A stretch of 6,449 nucleotides of DNA from Pseudomonadota bacterium (GCA_023428365.1 JAEYYQ010000368.1:1-6449); one strand, 5' to 3'; positions 1 through 6,242 are shown, numbered from the stretch's first letter. The notes: generated by a model from the letters alone, not told the origin. Translations and numbers: made by a program.

Positions 1-225
1 GTTCCAGCCGAAGTGATGCAGCTCGTCGCCGGTATTGGGCATCGCAACGGTGTTGATCACCTTGCTGTAGGTCCGGGATGCTGGGTTGACGTCCACGACG
101 GATATGCCATCGGGTGTCTTGCCGGTCGGATCGAATGCCGCGACATAAGCAAGAGTTTCCGGCGGAGCTTTAGCCGCCATGCGGGGAGACGGATAGAAGG
201 ATGGATCGGGCTTCCAGGTCGCCAT
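1..225 (-). CDS. Selenium-binding protein (SBP56 / methanethiol oxidase family), N-terminal part
   Basis: The first 75 codons of a minus-strand gene are visible; the rest lies beyond the left edge (family members are roughly 450-470 residues). The N-terminus carries the family's YPSPR (residues 11-15), followed by APPETLAYV and PDGISVVDV, and GDELHHFGWN (66-75). This order is typical of the SELENBP1/SBP56 family. Bacterial members include the copper-dependent methanethiol oxidase MtoX, which converts methanethiol to formaldehyde, sulfide and hydrogen peroxide; the paired histidines of HHFGWN fall in the conserved core. The ATG at 225-223 is chosen because GAGAGG (236-231) lies 5 bases upstream. 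No signal peptide is seen before the conserved block, although MtoX is reported as periplasmic, so cellular location is open. Family membership is strong; the exact substrate is not shown by this fragment. Confidence 0.88.
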   Translation of the reverse strand, partial: MATWKPDPSFYPSPRMAAKAPPETLAYVAAFDPTGKTPDGISVVDVNPASRTYSKVINTVAMPNTGDELHHFGWN

Positions 226-312
226 GCTCGCCTCTCAATCAGACCGAAAGCACCGGCCTAGCCTAAAGAGATCAACATCGACGTTTCAGCCGGCTGGATT
301 GGAAGACCTTCA

Positions 313-353
313 GGGCGCCGGCAATCGTCAGACTGCGCCTAAATCCGGCGCCC
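313..353. terminator. GC-rich inverted repeat downstream of the cysteine-cluster gene
   Basis: A perfect 9-bp inverted repeat has arms GGGCGCCGG (313-321) and CCGGCGCCC (345-353) around a 23-base loop. It lies 40 bases past the stop codon of the minus-strand YkgJ-type gene and before the SBP56-like gene on the same strand, so it could end or attenuate transcription between them. No U-rich tract follows on the minus strand, so it does not meet the full pattern of an intrinsic terminator. The rest of the 226-392 gap shows only the SBP56-like ribosome binding site. Confidence 0.35.
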
Positions 354-392
354 GGCAAGATGGTTCAGCGAAGAGCGGCAAACGCCCGCGCG

Positions 393-764
393 CTATTTCC
401 AGAGACCATTGTCGGTGGTCGCGACGAGATCCGGATCGTTCTGATGCTCGCGTTCGAATTTCAGGAAGTCGTAGTAGCCGCAGCGCTTTTCGACGGGAAA
501 CTGGCGGCAGACGGCGGGGCGCGCCTTATAGATCGTACAACGGCGGGTCTTGGGATCCAGGAAGCGGCAAGCGCGGCCGAAGTGCTCGTCCTTCTTGCGG
601 CGAATGATGCGCTTATAGCCATGTGCGGAGCGGGTGAACTTCTTCTCCGCTTCCTCGAAAGTCAGCCCGAAATGCTTCGCCAACCTCTCCACGTCGTGCT
701 TGGTCAGCACAATGACGGGATAGGTACAGCAATAAGCCGGACACTTGCTGCAGTCGTAGCCCAC
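393..764 (-). CDS. YkgJ-family cysteine cluster protein
   Basis: A 123-residue soluble protein with eight cysteines: C5, C8, C12 and C13 (CxxCxxxCC at the N-terminus), then C66, C76, C86 and C95. The second group sits in the context CRFLD...RRCTIYKARPAVCRQFP. This is the signature of the YkgJ/UPF0153 family, thought to bind zinc or an iron-sulfur cluster; its cellular role is not well defined. The size fits the family and there is no signal peptide or membrane segment. The start is uncertain. The first conventional start codon is the GTG at 764-762, with a weak GAAG 6 bases upstream. A CTG at 779-777 would add MTKRF, and an in-frame TAA directly before that CTG excludes anything longer. The gene is followed on the same strand by the SBP56-like gene 167 bases away, so shared transcription is possible but unproven. 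Confidence 0.85.
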   Translation of the reverse strand: MGYDCSKCPAYCCTYPVIVLTKHDVERLAKHFGLTFEEAEKKFTRSAHGYKRIIRRKKDEHFGRACRFLDPKTRRCTIYKARPAVCRQFPVEKRCGYYDFLKFEREHQNDPDLVATTDNGLWK

Positions 765-989
765 GAACCGCTTCGTCAGTTACCTCACGCAAGGGCACGG
801 CTTCTAGCAGATCGCCATGTACCGCGCTACTGGCCTTGTTGCTGCAGCAGATCAACTTAATCCGGCGGACCATCTGGCCCTCGGCAATGGGCTTCCGCTT
901 GCGGACGGCTGGCGGCTATTCTATGGGCATGCGATGCGAAAGGGGTGCAACGTCCGCCCTTCGCCCAGAAACACGCAATGTTCTCGCCC

Positions 990-995
990 AAGGAG
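990..995 (+). promoter_or_regulatory. Ribosome binding site of the SDR gene
   Basis: AAGGAG lies 9 bases before the ATG at 1005. It decides the start against the in-frame ATG codons further upstream (at 945 and 978), which would add a 20- or 9-residue extension with no counterpart in classical SDRs. Confidence 0.8.
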
Positions 996-1004
996 CCAAC
1001 CGCT

Positions 1005-1781
1005 ATGTCATCCCCCTCTCCCTTCGACCTTACGGGCCGCGTTGCGATCGTCACCGGCGGCAATGGCGGTATCGGACTGGGCATGGCCAAGGGTCTGGCT
1101 CGGGCGGGAGCGGCCATCGTCATTGCGGCACGCGACCAGAAAAAGTCGGCGGCCGCTGCCGAGGAGTTGCAGAAGATCGGCGCGCGCGTCGCCACAGTCG
1201 AAGTCGACGTCCAAGACAAGGCGTCGGTGGAGCGGATGGCGCAGGCGGCGCTCGACCGCTTCCAGCGCATCGACATCCTGCTCGCGAACGCAGGCATCAA
1301 CATCCGCAAGGCACCGCAGGACTATACGCCCGAGGAGTGGCAGACAGTTCTCGACGTCAACCTGAACGGGCCGTTCTATTGCGCGCAGGCCGTGTATCCG
1401 GCGATGAAGAAACAGGGCGGCGGCAAGATCATCACCACCGGCTCGATGACCTCGATCTTCGGCGTGCCGTTCGCTCCGGCTTATTCAACGTCGAAAGGTG
1501 GCATCGTGCAGATGTCGAAGTCGCTCGCGACCGCCTGGGCGAAGGACAACATCCAGGTCAACTGCATCCTGCCGGGCTGGATCGATACTGACCTCACCAA
1601 GGCTGCACGCAAACAGGTCGAAGGTTTACATGACCGCGTGGTCGCGCGCACGCCGGCGGGCCGCTGGGGCGATCCGGAGGACTTTGCAGGCGTCGCCGTG
1701 TTCTTGTCGAGCAAGGCGTCGGACTTCATCACCGGCGTGGCGTTGCCGATCGACGGCGGTTACTCGGTACTCGGCGGATAA
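1005..1781 (+). CDS. Short-chain dehydrogenase/reductase (classical SDR)
   Basis: A complete 258-residue cytosolic NAD(P)-dependent oxidoreductase, the usual length for classical SDRs. The Rossmann fold begins with the glycine motif TGGNGGIG (17-24), and the NAG motif is at 95-97. The catalytic tetrad is complete: N119, S147, Y160 and K164 (YSTSK). The C-terminus has the substrate-loop ILPGWIDTD and the closing PIDGGYSVLGG. Arg43, just after the second strand (IAARD), where NAD-specific SDRs usually carry an acidic residue, hints at NADP(H) preference; this is an inference. The sequence resembles those annotated as glucose/gluconate or 3-oxoacyl-ACP-type dehydrogenases, but substrate cannot be read from it. 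It stands alone: divergent from the YkgJ-type gene across 240 bases and convergent with the FAD oxidase downstream. A weak possible promoter (TTGCGG at 899, TATGGG at 922, 17-base spacer) lies upstream. Confidence 0.93.
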   Translation: MSSPSPFDLTGRVAIVTGGNGGIGLGMAKGLARAGAAIVIAARDQKKSAAAAEELQKIGARVATVEVDVQDKASVERMAQAALDRFQRIDILLANAGINIRKAPQDYTPEEWQTVLDVNLNGPFYCAQAVYPAMKKQGGGKIITTGSMTSIFGVPFAPAYSTSKGGIVQMSKSLATAWAKDNIQVNCILPGWIDTDLTKAARKQVEGLHDRVVARTPAGRWGDPEDFAGVAVFLSSKASDFITGVALPIDGGYSVLGG

Positions 1782-1796
1782 ACCCGCAACTGATCC

Positions 1797-1822
1797 CCTG
1801 CCCGGCCGCCTGGACGGGCAGG
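1797..1822. terminator. Bidirectional hairpin between convergent genes
   Basis: A perfect 8-bp stem, CCTGCCCG (1797-1804) and CGGGCAGG (1815-1822), closes a 10-base loop. It almost fills the 42-base gap between the SDR stop (1781) and the oxidase stop (1824). The position suits a shared terminator for both genes. Neither strand has a proper U tract after the stem, so termination may need another factor. Confidence 0.6.
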
Positions 1823-1823
1823 A

Positions 1824-3122
1824 CTAGATCGGCAGCCGGTCGCGCATGCGATAGTAGAGCAGCGAGGGCGCCAGGAACCACGGATTACCGGTATAGAGCG
1901 GACGCGTCTGGAAGGTCAGGCCGTCGAAGGCCGTCCGCCCCTCCTTGAGGCCGAGCACTTGCTGGCCGATGCGCATGCCGCAATAGCTCGCCATGCCGAC
2001 GCCCGATCCGCAGTAGCCCATGGCGTAGTGAATGCCTTCATGCTGGCCGACGTGCATCAGCTCGTCGAAGGTATAGGCCACGGTGCCATGCCACGAATGA
2101 CCGATGCGGTAGTCCGACAATTCGGGAAAGATGCGGATCAGCTCGGCGCGTAACCGCGGACCACTGACGCGCGGATCGGCCTCGTTCAGTGAGACCCGGC
2201 CCCCAAACAGGATACGGCTGCGATCCGGCGCGGCGCGATAATAGTAGATCACCTTGCGCATATCGCTGAAGCAGCGGTTACGCGGCATGACGCGGTTCAT
2301 CACGTCGGCCGGAAGCGGCTCGGTGGCGATCATATAGCTGCCAATCGGGATTACCCGTCGCCGCAGCCAAGGTGTCAGGGTTCCCGTATAGCCGTTGGTC
2401 GCAACAACCACATCGCGGGTTTTGAGTGTTCCGCGCGGCGTCGTGACCTCAAACCCCTGCCCCGCTTTCTCGATTTTCGTCGCCGGACAGTGCGTTATGA
2501 CCTGCGCCCCCGACTGAACAACACGGCTCAGCAACTCCTGATGATAGCGGGCTGGATCAATCCAGGCATGCTGCGGATAAACGACCCCGCCGTAATAGGC
2601 GTCCGTCCCGATTTCGGAATGCTGGTCGGCGCGCGGCACGGCATAGGCTTCCATCTCAAGCCCCTTGGGCTGGTTGGCGATGCCGCGCGCCAGCGCTTCA
2701 TAGCGCGCTGGATTGTGCGCCGCCTGGAAGCGACCGACGCGCGCGAAGTCGCAATCCATTTTCTCGGCCTCGACGAACTCTCCCAGCCAGGTCAGCGAAT
2801 TCTGCCCTTCCTTGAGAATGGCGAAGGCGCGGTCAGCCCCATGGCGTTTGGCGAGCGCGTCAAAGCCGGGCTTGATACTGGTGGCGATCTGGCCGCCGTT
2901 GCGGGTACTGCAGCCCCAACCGGCCTCTTCGGCATCGAGTACAACGGTCTCCCGCCCACCACGGGCGAGTTGTAACGCCGCGTTCAGGCCGGTGTAACCC
3001 GAGCCGATAACCACGACATCCGCCGCCTGCGGGAGTGCAATCTCGGGGAGCACCGGCCGCGGCGTGGGGTCCCACCAATAGGGCTCGAACTTGCAGCCAT
3101 CCGCGAAAACACCCGACGTCAT
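1824..3122 (-). CDS. FAD-dependent oxidoreductase of the DAO family (PuuB-like amine oxidase)
   Basis: A complete 432-residue flavoprotein oxidase. The ADP-binding GxGxxG is GSGYTG (40-45), with the ribose-binding acidic residue D63 ending the second strand (VVLD). The following WGCSTRNGGQ (69-78) is the FAD-contacting block seen in gamma-glutamylputrescine oxidase and related DAO enzymes. Near the C-terminus GYCGSGVGMA (369-378) is the second FAD-binding glycine loop. An N-terminal YWWDPTPRP matches relatives annotated as PuuB/OrdL-type oxidases. Such enzymes oxidise an amine or N-substituted amino acid with oxygen, releasing hydrogen peroxide. No putrescine-pathway gene is nearby, so the substrate stays undefined. 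The start was set at ATG 3122-3120, where GGAG (3133-3130) is 7 bases upstream. A second ATG two codons earlier abuts that GGAG too closely, and a reading frame reaching 3203 adds 27 unconserved-looking residues. The gene is divergent from the pentapeptide-repeat gene. Confidence 0.92.
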   Translation of the reverse strand: MTSGVFADGCKFEPYWWDPTPRPVLPEIALPQAADVVVIGSGYTGLNAALQLARGGRETVVLDAEEAGWGCSTRNGGQIATSIKPGFDALAKRHGADRAFAILKEGQNSLTWLGEFVEAEKMDCDFARVGRFQAAHNPARYEALARGIANQPKGLEMEAYAVPRADQHSEIGTDAYYGGVVYPQHAWIDPARYHQELLSRVVQSGAQVITHCPATKIEKAGQGFEVTTPRGTLKTRDVVVATNGYTGTLTPWLRRRVIPIGSYMIATEPLPADVMNRVMPRNRCFSDMRKVIYYYRAAPDRSRILFGGRVSLNEADPRVSGPRLRAELIRIFPELSDYRIGHSWHGTVAYTFDELMHVGQHEGIHYAMGYCGSGVGMASYCGMRIGQQVLGLKEGRTAFDGLTFQTRPLYTGNPWFLAPSLLYYRMRDRLPI

Positions 3123-3129
3123 CTGCATT

Positions 3130-3133
3130 CTCC
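3130..3133 (-). promoter_or_regulatory. Ribosome binding site of the FAD oxidase
   Basis: GGAG on the minus strand, 7 bases from the ATG at 3122. It separates two candidate starts only 6 bases apart (ATG CAG ATG) in favour of the downstream one. Confidence 0.65.
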
Positions 3134-3201
3134 GACCTGCACCTATTCGCGACAGTCCGCCAACGTTGCATCTGCTGCCCTCAGTTGCCCCGTTGCCACA
3201 C

Positions 3202-3229
3202 ATTCTCCGCTATGGTCTGCGCATTTCAA
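3202..3229 (-). promoter_or_regulatory. Candidate promoter of the FAD oxidase in the divergent spacer
   Basis: On the minus strand, TTGAAA (3229-3224) and GAGAAT (3207-3202) are 16 bases apart. They match 5 of 6 and 4 of 6 positions of the sigma-70-type -35 and -10. Transcription would start about 70 bases before the oxidase start codon. The 133-base spacer also has to serve the pentapeptide-repeat gene on the plus strand; there I see only a poor candidate (TTGCCC at 3185, TATGGT at 3211, with a long 20-base spacer). Confidence 0.35.
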
Positions 3230-3255
3230 GGCGTGTGTGAAGTTGGGGGGCGTTG

Positions 3256-5316
3256 ATGCCGGAGACTGCTCGAGCCGCGGCGGACAACGAGACGCCCGTC
3301 AATCCTTACAGCCTGCTGGAGGCTGTCAACAACTCGAGCGATACCTCGCATACAGCATGGCTGATCTTCATCGGTCTCATGGCCTATCTGATGGTGGCGG
3401 TCGCCGGGGTTACGCACCGGGACTTACTCCTTGAAACGCCTGTCACTCTGCCGATCCTCCAGGTCAATATCCAGCTCACGCACTTTTTCCGGTTCGCGGC
3501 GATCCTGCTGGTGCTGTTTCACCTCGGGCTGATTTCACAGCTCGTGCTTCTGGCGCGCAAGACGCTGGAGTTTGACACCGCCGTCCGCGCACTCGAAGTC
3601 AGCGACCGGCGTACGCATCCGCTGCGGCTCGAATTGCACAACTTCTTCTTCGTGCAGGCCATCGCCGGTCCGCATCGCAGCAGCGTGATGAGTTTGTTCC
3701 TGCACGGCATGTCGTGGCTCACTTTGGTCGTGATCCCGGTCGTGCTGCTGCTGTTCATCCAGATTTCGTTCCTGCCCTATCACGACGTGGTCATCACCTG
3801 GACGCATCGGGTCGCGCTCAGCTTAGACATCCTGATGCTGGTGTTGATCGGCATCTTCCTGATGCGGACAGAAGCTTCGTTCTTCAAAGCATTCTGGCGC
3901 ACGACCGTGCAGCACCCGATGAGCTTTACGGTCACTTCCGGCGTGCTTGCAGCGGTCGCCTTCTTCTCCTTCTTCATCGCGACGGTGCCAGGCGAGAAAA
4001 TGGACCGGATCGCGCGCACGATCCTGCCGCAACCCGACAGCAACACCGATGAACGCCGCCAGCGCGTGACCATGGGCTTTGTCATGCCCTACGTTGTCGG
4101 GCAAACCGATGGCTCGCTATGGGGCATCTTCCATCGCAATCTTGTCGTAACCGATCAGGATCTGGTTGCTGGTCGCACGCCGCGCAGATCGTCAGCGGAC
4201 GACGCGACCATCAGTTTGCGCGGACGCGATCTGCGCTACGCGCGCCTCGATCGCACCGATCTGCATCGCGCGGATCTGACAGGAGCGGATCTCGAAGGCG
4301 CCAGTTTCATCGGCGCGGATTTGAGTTCCACGCGTCTGCAGTGCGCCGATGTCTCCGAGCTGATCCTCAGCGAGGATCGCGACATCGCGCGTTGCGTCAA
4401 CGCCCGCCGCGCCAACTTCACCCGCGCCAAACTGACCGGCGCACGGATGGCGGGTGTCGACTTGCGCCGCGCGACACTGGAGGAAGCAGACCTGCAAGGC
4501 GCCGAGCTGCCCTACGCCCTGCTGGTCGGCGCCAATTTCTCTGGCGCTCATCTGGAAAAAGCCGATATGACCGGCGGCGTCCAGATGCAGGCCGCCAACT
4601 TCCTGATCGCATCTTTGCAGGGCGCTGATCTTACCGGTGCGAACGCCCAGTTCGCCGATTTCTCAAGCGCCGGGATGCAAGCCGTCACGCTCACGCACGC
4701 ATCCCTGCAAGCAGCGGTTTTGCGCGACGCTGATCTGGAAGGCGCTGATCTGCGCAATACCCGGCTCGCAGGCGCGGATCTTACCGGCGCCAAGCTACTG
4801 GCCTCCGATCTGCGCAGCGCCACCATATGGGAAACCCTGCCCCCGCCTGAGACGAGCCTCAGCCTCGCGGACCTGAGCGCGCTCGTCATCGCCCCACCGG
4901 ACGCCGGGGAGCAGGCGACGCTGACGGCCATGATCAACAAGATCGAGAATTTCCGCTTACGGCAGCAAGTCAGGGATGCGCTGCAGCCAATCACCGATGA
5001 AGCCCGCAGTCGGGCCTGGGCGAACGCGAGCGAGCTGCGGGTCTGGCAGACTTATGCCACCACGCAGTCAGGACTACCCGTCGACTACGGCGTTGTCCTG
5101 ACTGCACATTTGACCCGATTAATGTGCCGATCGCGCTGGTCCAATGGCGGCGTGGCGACCGGAATAGCCAAGCGCGCCCAGGCGCCTGAGTTCCGCGGTG
5201 ACATGCTCGTGTTGCATGACCGTCTGAAGGCCGCCGACTGCCCGGCGTCAAAGACGGTTTCGATAAAACCGATGCAGGAACTCACGCTGGCTGTCGACAA
5301 CGTGCGTGGGAACTGA
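3256..5316 (+). CDS. Membrane-anchored pentapeptide-repeat protein, function unknown
   Basis: A 686-residue protein in three parts. Residues 1-250 hold five hydrophobic segments (about 34-53, 78-100, 150-172, 186-204, 222-244). The loop at 101-145 is rich in Arg, Lys and His and that at 204-221 is also basic, so both are likely cytoplasmic. This puts the N-terminus inside and everything after residue 245 outside. Residues 319-526 are about 38 pentapeptides of the A(D/N)LxG type, expected to fold as a right-handed quadrilateral beta-helix of nine to ten coils. Residues 527-686 form a mixed, probably helical domain with C624 and C662. The only other cysteines are C363 and C380. From memory, the same order (membrane block, 'RNLV..DQDLV' linker, repeats, C-terminal domain) recurs in other proteobacterial pentapeptide proteins, but I know of no assigned function. 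The ATG at 3256 is 5 bases after a run of six G; a TTG directly before it is the alternative start. The gene ends only 15 bases before the ssb -35 element. Confidence 0.9.
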   Translation: MPETARAAADNETPVNPYSLLEAVNNSSDTSHTAWLIFIGLMAYLMVAVAGVTHRDLLLETPVTLPILQVNIQLTHFFRFAAILLVLFHLGLISQLVLLARKTLEFDTAVRALEVSDRRTHPLRLELHNFFFVQAIAGPHRSSVMSLFLHGMSWLTLVVIPVVLLLFIQISFLPYHDVVITWTHRVALSLDILMLVLIGIFLMRTEASFFKAFWRTTVQHPMSFTVTSGVLAAVAFFSFFIATVPGEKMDRIARTILPQPDSNTDERRQRVTMGFVMPYVVGQTDGSLWGIFHRNLVVTDQDLVAGRTPRRSSADDATISLRGRDLRYARLDRTDLHRADLTGADLEGASFIGADLSSTRLQCADVSELILSEDRDIARCVNARRANFTRAKLTGARMAGVDLRRATLEEADLQGAELPYALLVGANFSGAHLEKADMTGGVQMQAANFLIASLQGADLTGANAQFADFSSAGMQAVTLTHASLQAAVLRDADLEGADLRNTRLAGADLTGAKLLASDLRSATIWETLPPPETSLSLADLSALVIAPPDAGEQATLTAMINKIENFRLRQQVRDALQPITDEARSRAWANASELRVWQTYATTQSGLPVDYGVVLTAHLTRLMCRSRWSNGGVATGIAKRAQAPEFRGDMLVLHDRLKAADCPASKTVSIKPMQELTLAVDNVRGN
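4210..4833 (+). repeat. Pentapeptide-repeat region (about 38 units, three blocks)
   Basis: Read in the frame of the 3256-5316 gene. Block 1 is residues 319-373 (11 units, starting ISLRG RDLRY ARLDR). Residues 374-385 (12 residues, including C380) interrupt it. Block 2 is 386-440 (11 units, starting ANFTR AKLTG). Six residues, GVQMQA (441-446), stand where five would keep phase. Block 3 is 447-526 (16 units, ending SDLRS ATIWE). Leu, Phe or Met occupies nearly every centre position and Ala most of the i-2 positions. At DNA level two copies of GGCGC(T/G)GATCTTACCGG, at 4621 and 4771, are exactly 150 bases (10 units) apart, which suggests internal duplication. Confidence 0.9.
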
Positions 5317-5331
5317 GTAGCCAGAGAGCGC

Positions 5332-5360
5332 TTGAACTGGCAGCACCTCTGCACTAGATT
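5332..5360 (+). promoter_or_regulatory. Promoter of ssb
   Basis: TTGAAC (5332-5337) and TAGATT (5355-5360) are separated by exactly 17 bases; each matches 4 of 6 consensus positions. The start of transcription would fall near 5367, giving a leader of about 150 bases before ssb. The leader contains a perfect 10-base palindrome, GCGGCGCCGC (5473-5482), but no riboswitch or leader peptide that I recognise. The overlapping LexA box supports this being the real promoter. Confidence 0.6.
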
Positions 5361-5361
5361 G

Positions 5362-5376
5362 GAACATAGAGAGAAC
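5362..5376 (+). promoter_or_regulatory. LexA operator (SOS box) of ssb
   Basis: GAAC (5362-5365), seven bases (ATAGAGA), then GAAC (5373-5376). The reverse complement is GTTC-N7-GTTC, the direct-repeat LexA box established for Alphaproteobacteria, which differs from the CTG-N10-CAG box of gammaproteobacteria. It begins one base after the -10 element and covers the expected transcription start, where bound LexA would block initiation. Repression of ssb released on DNA damage is the inferred outcome. Confidence 0.75.
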
Positions 5377-5507
5377 ATTCCGCACTGTCGGCTGATCGAG
5401 TCGTGGACAACATCACTCGGCCACCGTTCTTGGGTAGGCTGATGCAACGTGAATCGGGCATCCAGGGCGCAGGCGGCGCCGCACCGCATCTGTCGGCGGC
5501 AGAACAC

Positions 5508-5512
5508 AGGAG
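5508..5512 (+). promoter_or_regulatory. Ribosome binding site of ssb
   Basis: AGGAG lies 6 bases before the ATG at 5519. It selects this ATG over the in-frame TTG at 5513, which touches the AGGAG and would add only two residues. Confidence 0.8.
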
Positions 5513-5518
5513 TTGAAG

Positions 5519-6052
5519 ATGGCTGGTTCGGTGAACAAGGTGATCCTGGTCGGAAATCTCGGCAGGGATCCTGAGATCCGCCGCACGCAGGACGGGCGGC
5601 CGATTGCCAACCTCAGAATTGCCACCAGCGAGACGTGGCGTGACAAGTCGAGCGGCGAGCGCCGCGAGAAGACCGAATGGCATTCGGTCGTGGTGTTCAA
5701 CGAGAACCTGTGCAAGGTCGTCGAACAGTACCTGCGCAAGGGTTCCAAGGTTTACATTGAAGGCGCGCTGCAGACCCGCAAGTGGCAGGACCAGCAGGGC
5801 CAGGACCGCTACTCGACCGAGGTTGTTCTGCAGGGCTTCAACGGCACCCTCACGATGCTCGATGGCCGCGCGGGTGCAGGTAGCGGCATGCAGGAAGGCG
5901 GACAGGCCGATTACGGCGGAGATGCTGGCTTCGGCGGCTACGACGAGCCCCCGCGCCGCAGCGGCGGCGGTGGCAGCAGTGGCGGCGGCCGGTCATCGGG
6001 CGGTGGCGGCAAGAGCTTCGACAAGCCGCTGGATGACGAGATTCCGTTCTAA
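5519..6052 (+). CDS. ssb: Single-stranded DNA-binding protein
   Basis: A complete 177-residue SSB, which coats single-stranded DNA as a tetramer during replication, recombination and repair and recruits partner proteins through its tail. The OB fold (about 1-115) starts [19 protein letters not shown]. It keeps the aromatic DNA-stacking residues W40, W54, F60 and W89 (E. coli W40, W54, F60 and W88). A flexible Gly/Ser-rich linker (about 116-166, with GGGG runs) leads to the acidic tip DDEIPF (172-177), the protein-docking motif. The length matches E. coli SSB (178). It has its own promoter and a LexA box, so induction in the SOS response is likely. In many Alphaproteobacteria ssb lies beside uvrA; here the upstream neighbour is the pentapeptide-repeat gene on the same strand, and no gene is evident in the 397 bases downstream. 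Confidence 0.98.
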   Translation: MAGSVNKVILVGNLGRDPEIRRTQDGRPIANLRIATSETWRDKSSGERREKTEWHSVVVFNENLCKVVEQYLRKGSKVYIEGALQTRKWQDQQGQDRYSTEVVLQGFNGTLTMLDGRAGAGSGMQEGGQADYGGDAGFGGYDEPPRRSGGGGSSGGGRSSGGGGKSFDKPLDDEIPF

Positions 6053-6076
6053 TTCCGCACCCGCTTAGCTGGGGCG

Positions 6077-6111
6077 GAGGCCGCGCAAGCTCAACATTGA
6101 GTTACGGCCTC
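6077..6111 (+). terminator. Possible branched hairpin after ssb
   Basis: GAGGCCG (6077-6083) pairs with CGGCCTC (6105-6111). Inside it a second stem, AGCTCA (6088-6093) with TGAGTT (6098-6103, one G-U pair), has a 4-base loop. It begins 24 bases after the ssb stop. No U tract follows, so its role as terminator is tentative. Confidence 0.35.
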
Positions 6112-6160
6112 GTGTCGCGCTGCGCGGGCCCGTAGGCTGTCGCATACGATCAACTGACCG

Positions 6161-6242
6161 TGGGTGCCGGTCTTCGCCGGTATGACGGGAGTTGGTTGTT
6201 CACCACCGCTTTCGTCATCCCGGCGCAGGCCGGGATCTCCGG
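6161..6242. repeat. Inverted pair of short palindromic intergenic repeats
   Basis: Two related units of about 30 bases face each other 20 bases apart. The right unit (6211-6242) starts TTCGTCATCCCGGC and contains a perfect 8-bp stem, ATCCCGGC (6217-6224) and GCCGGGAT (6229-6236), with loop GCAG. The left unit (6161-6190) reads, on the minus strand, CCCGTCATACCGGCGAAG, a diverged copy with a weaker stem. Such 'CGTCATCCCGGC' palindromes are dispersed widely in intergenic DNA of Bradyrhizobium and its relatives. They translate into VIPAKTGTH- and GDPGLRRDD-like peptides that are often mistaken for genes. Confidence 0.7.

Noticed and set aside
841..848. GCTGCAGC palindrome in the gap between the YkgJ-type gene and the SDR
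   Set aside because: An 8-base palindrome is expected by chance at this GC content and has no nearby partner site.
613..873. Minus-strand 86-residue frame overlapping the YkgJ-type gene
   Set aside because: It reads the cysteine-cluster gene in another frame; the cysteine pattern and family motifs are in the 393-764 frame.
2490..2975. Plus-strand 161-residue frame opposite the FAD oxidase
   Set aside because: It is the antisense of a gene with clear FAD motifs and has no motif of its own.
3185..3216. Plus-strand promoter for the pentapeptide-repeat gene (TTGCCC ... TATGGT)
   Set aside because: The 20-base spacer is too long and both elements are weak; not listed as a feature.
4119..4628. 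Plus- and minus-strand frames of 119-169 residues within the pentapeptide region
   Set aside because: The repetitive GC-rich sequence keeps other frames open; their Arg/Ser-rich or Ala/Gly-rich translations are typical of frame shadows.
4210..4833. Regular short repeats that could suggest a CRISPR array or tandem DNA repeat
   Set aside because: The period is 15 bases in a coding frame with degenerate DNA, and there are no unique spacers; it is protein-level pentapeptide repetition.
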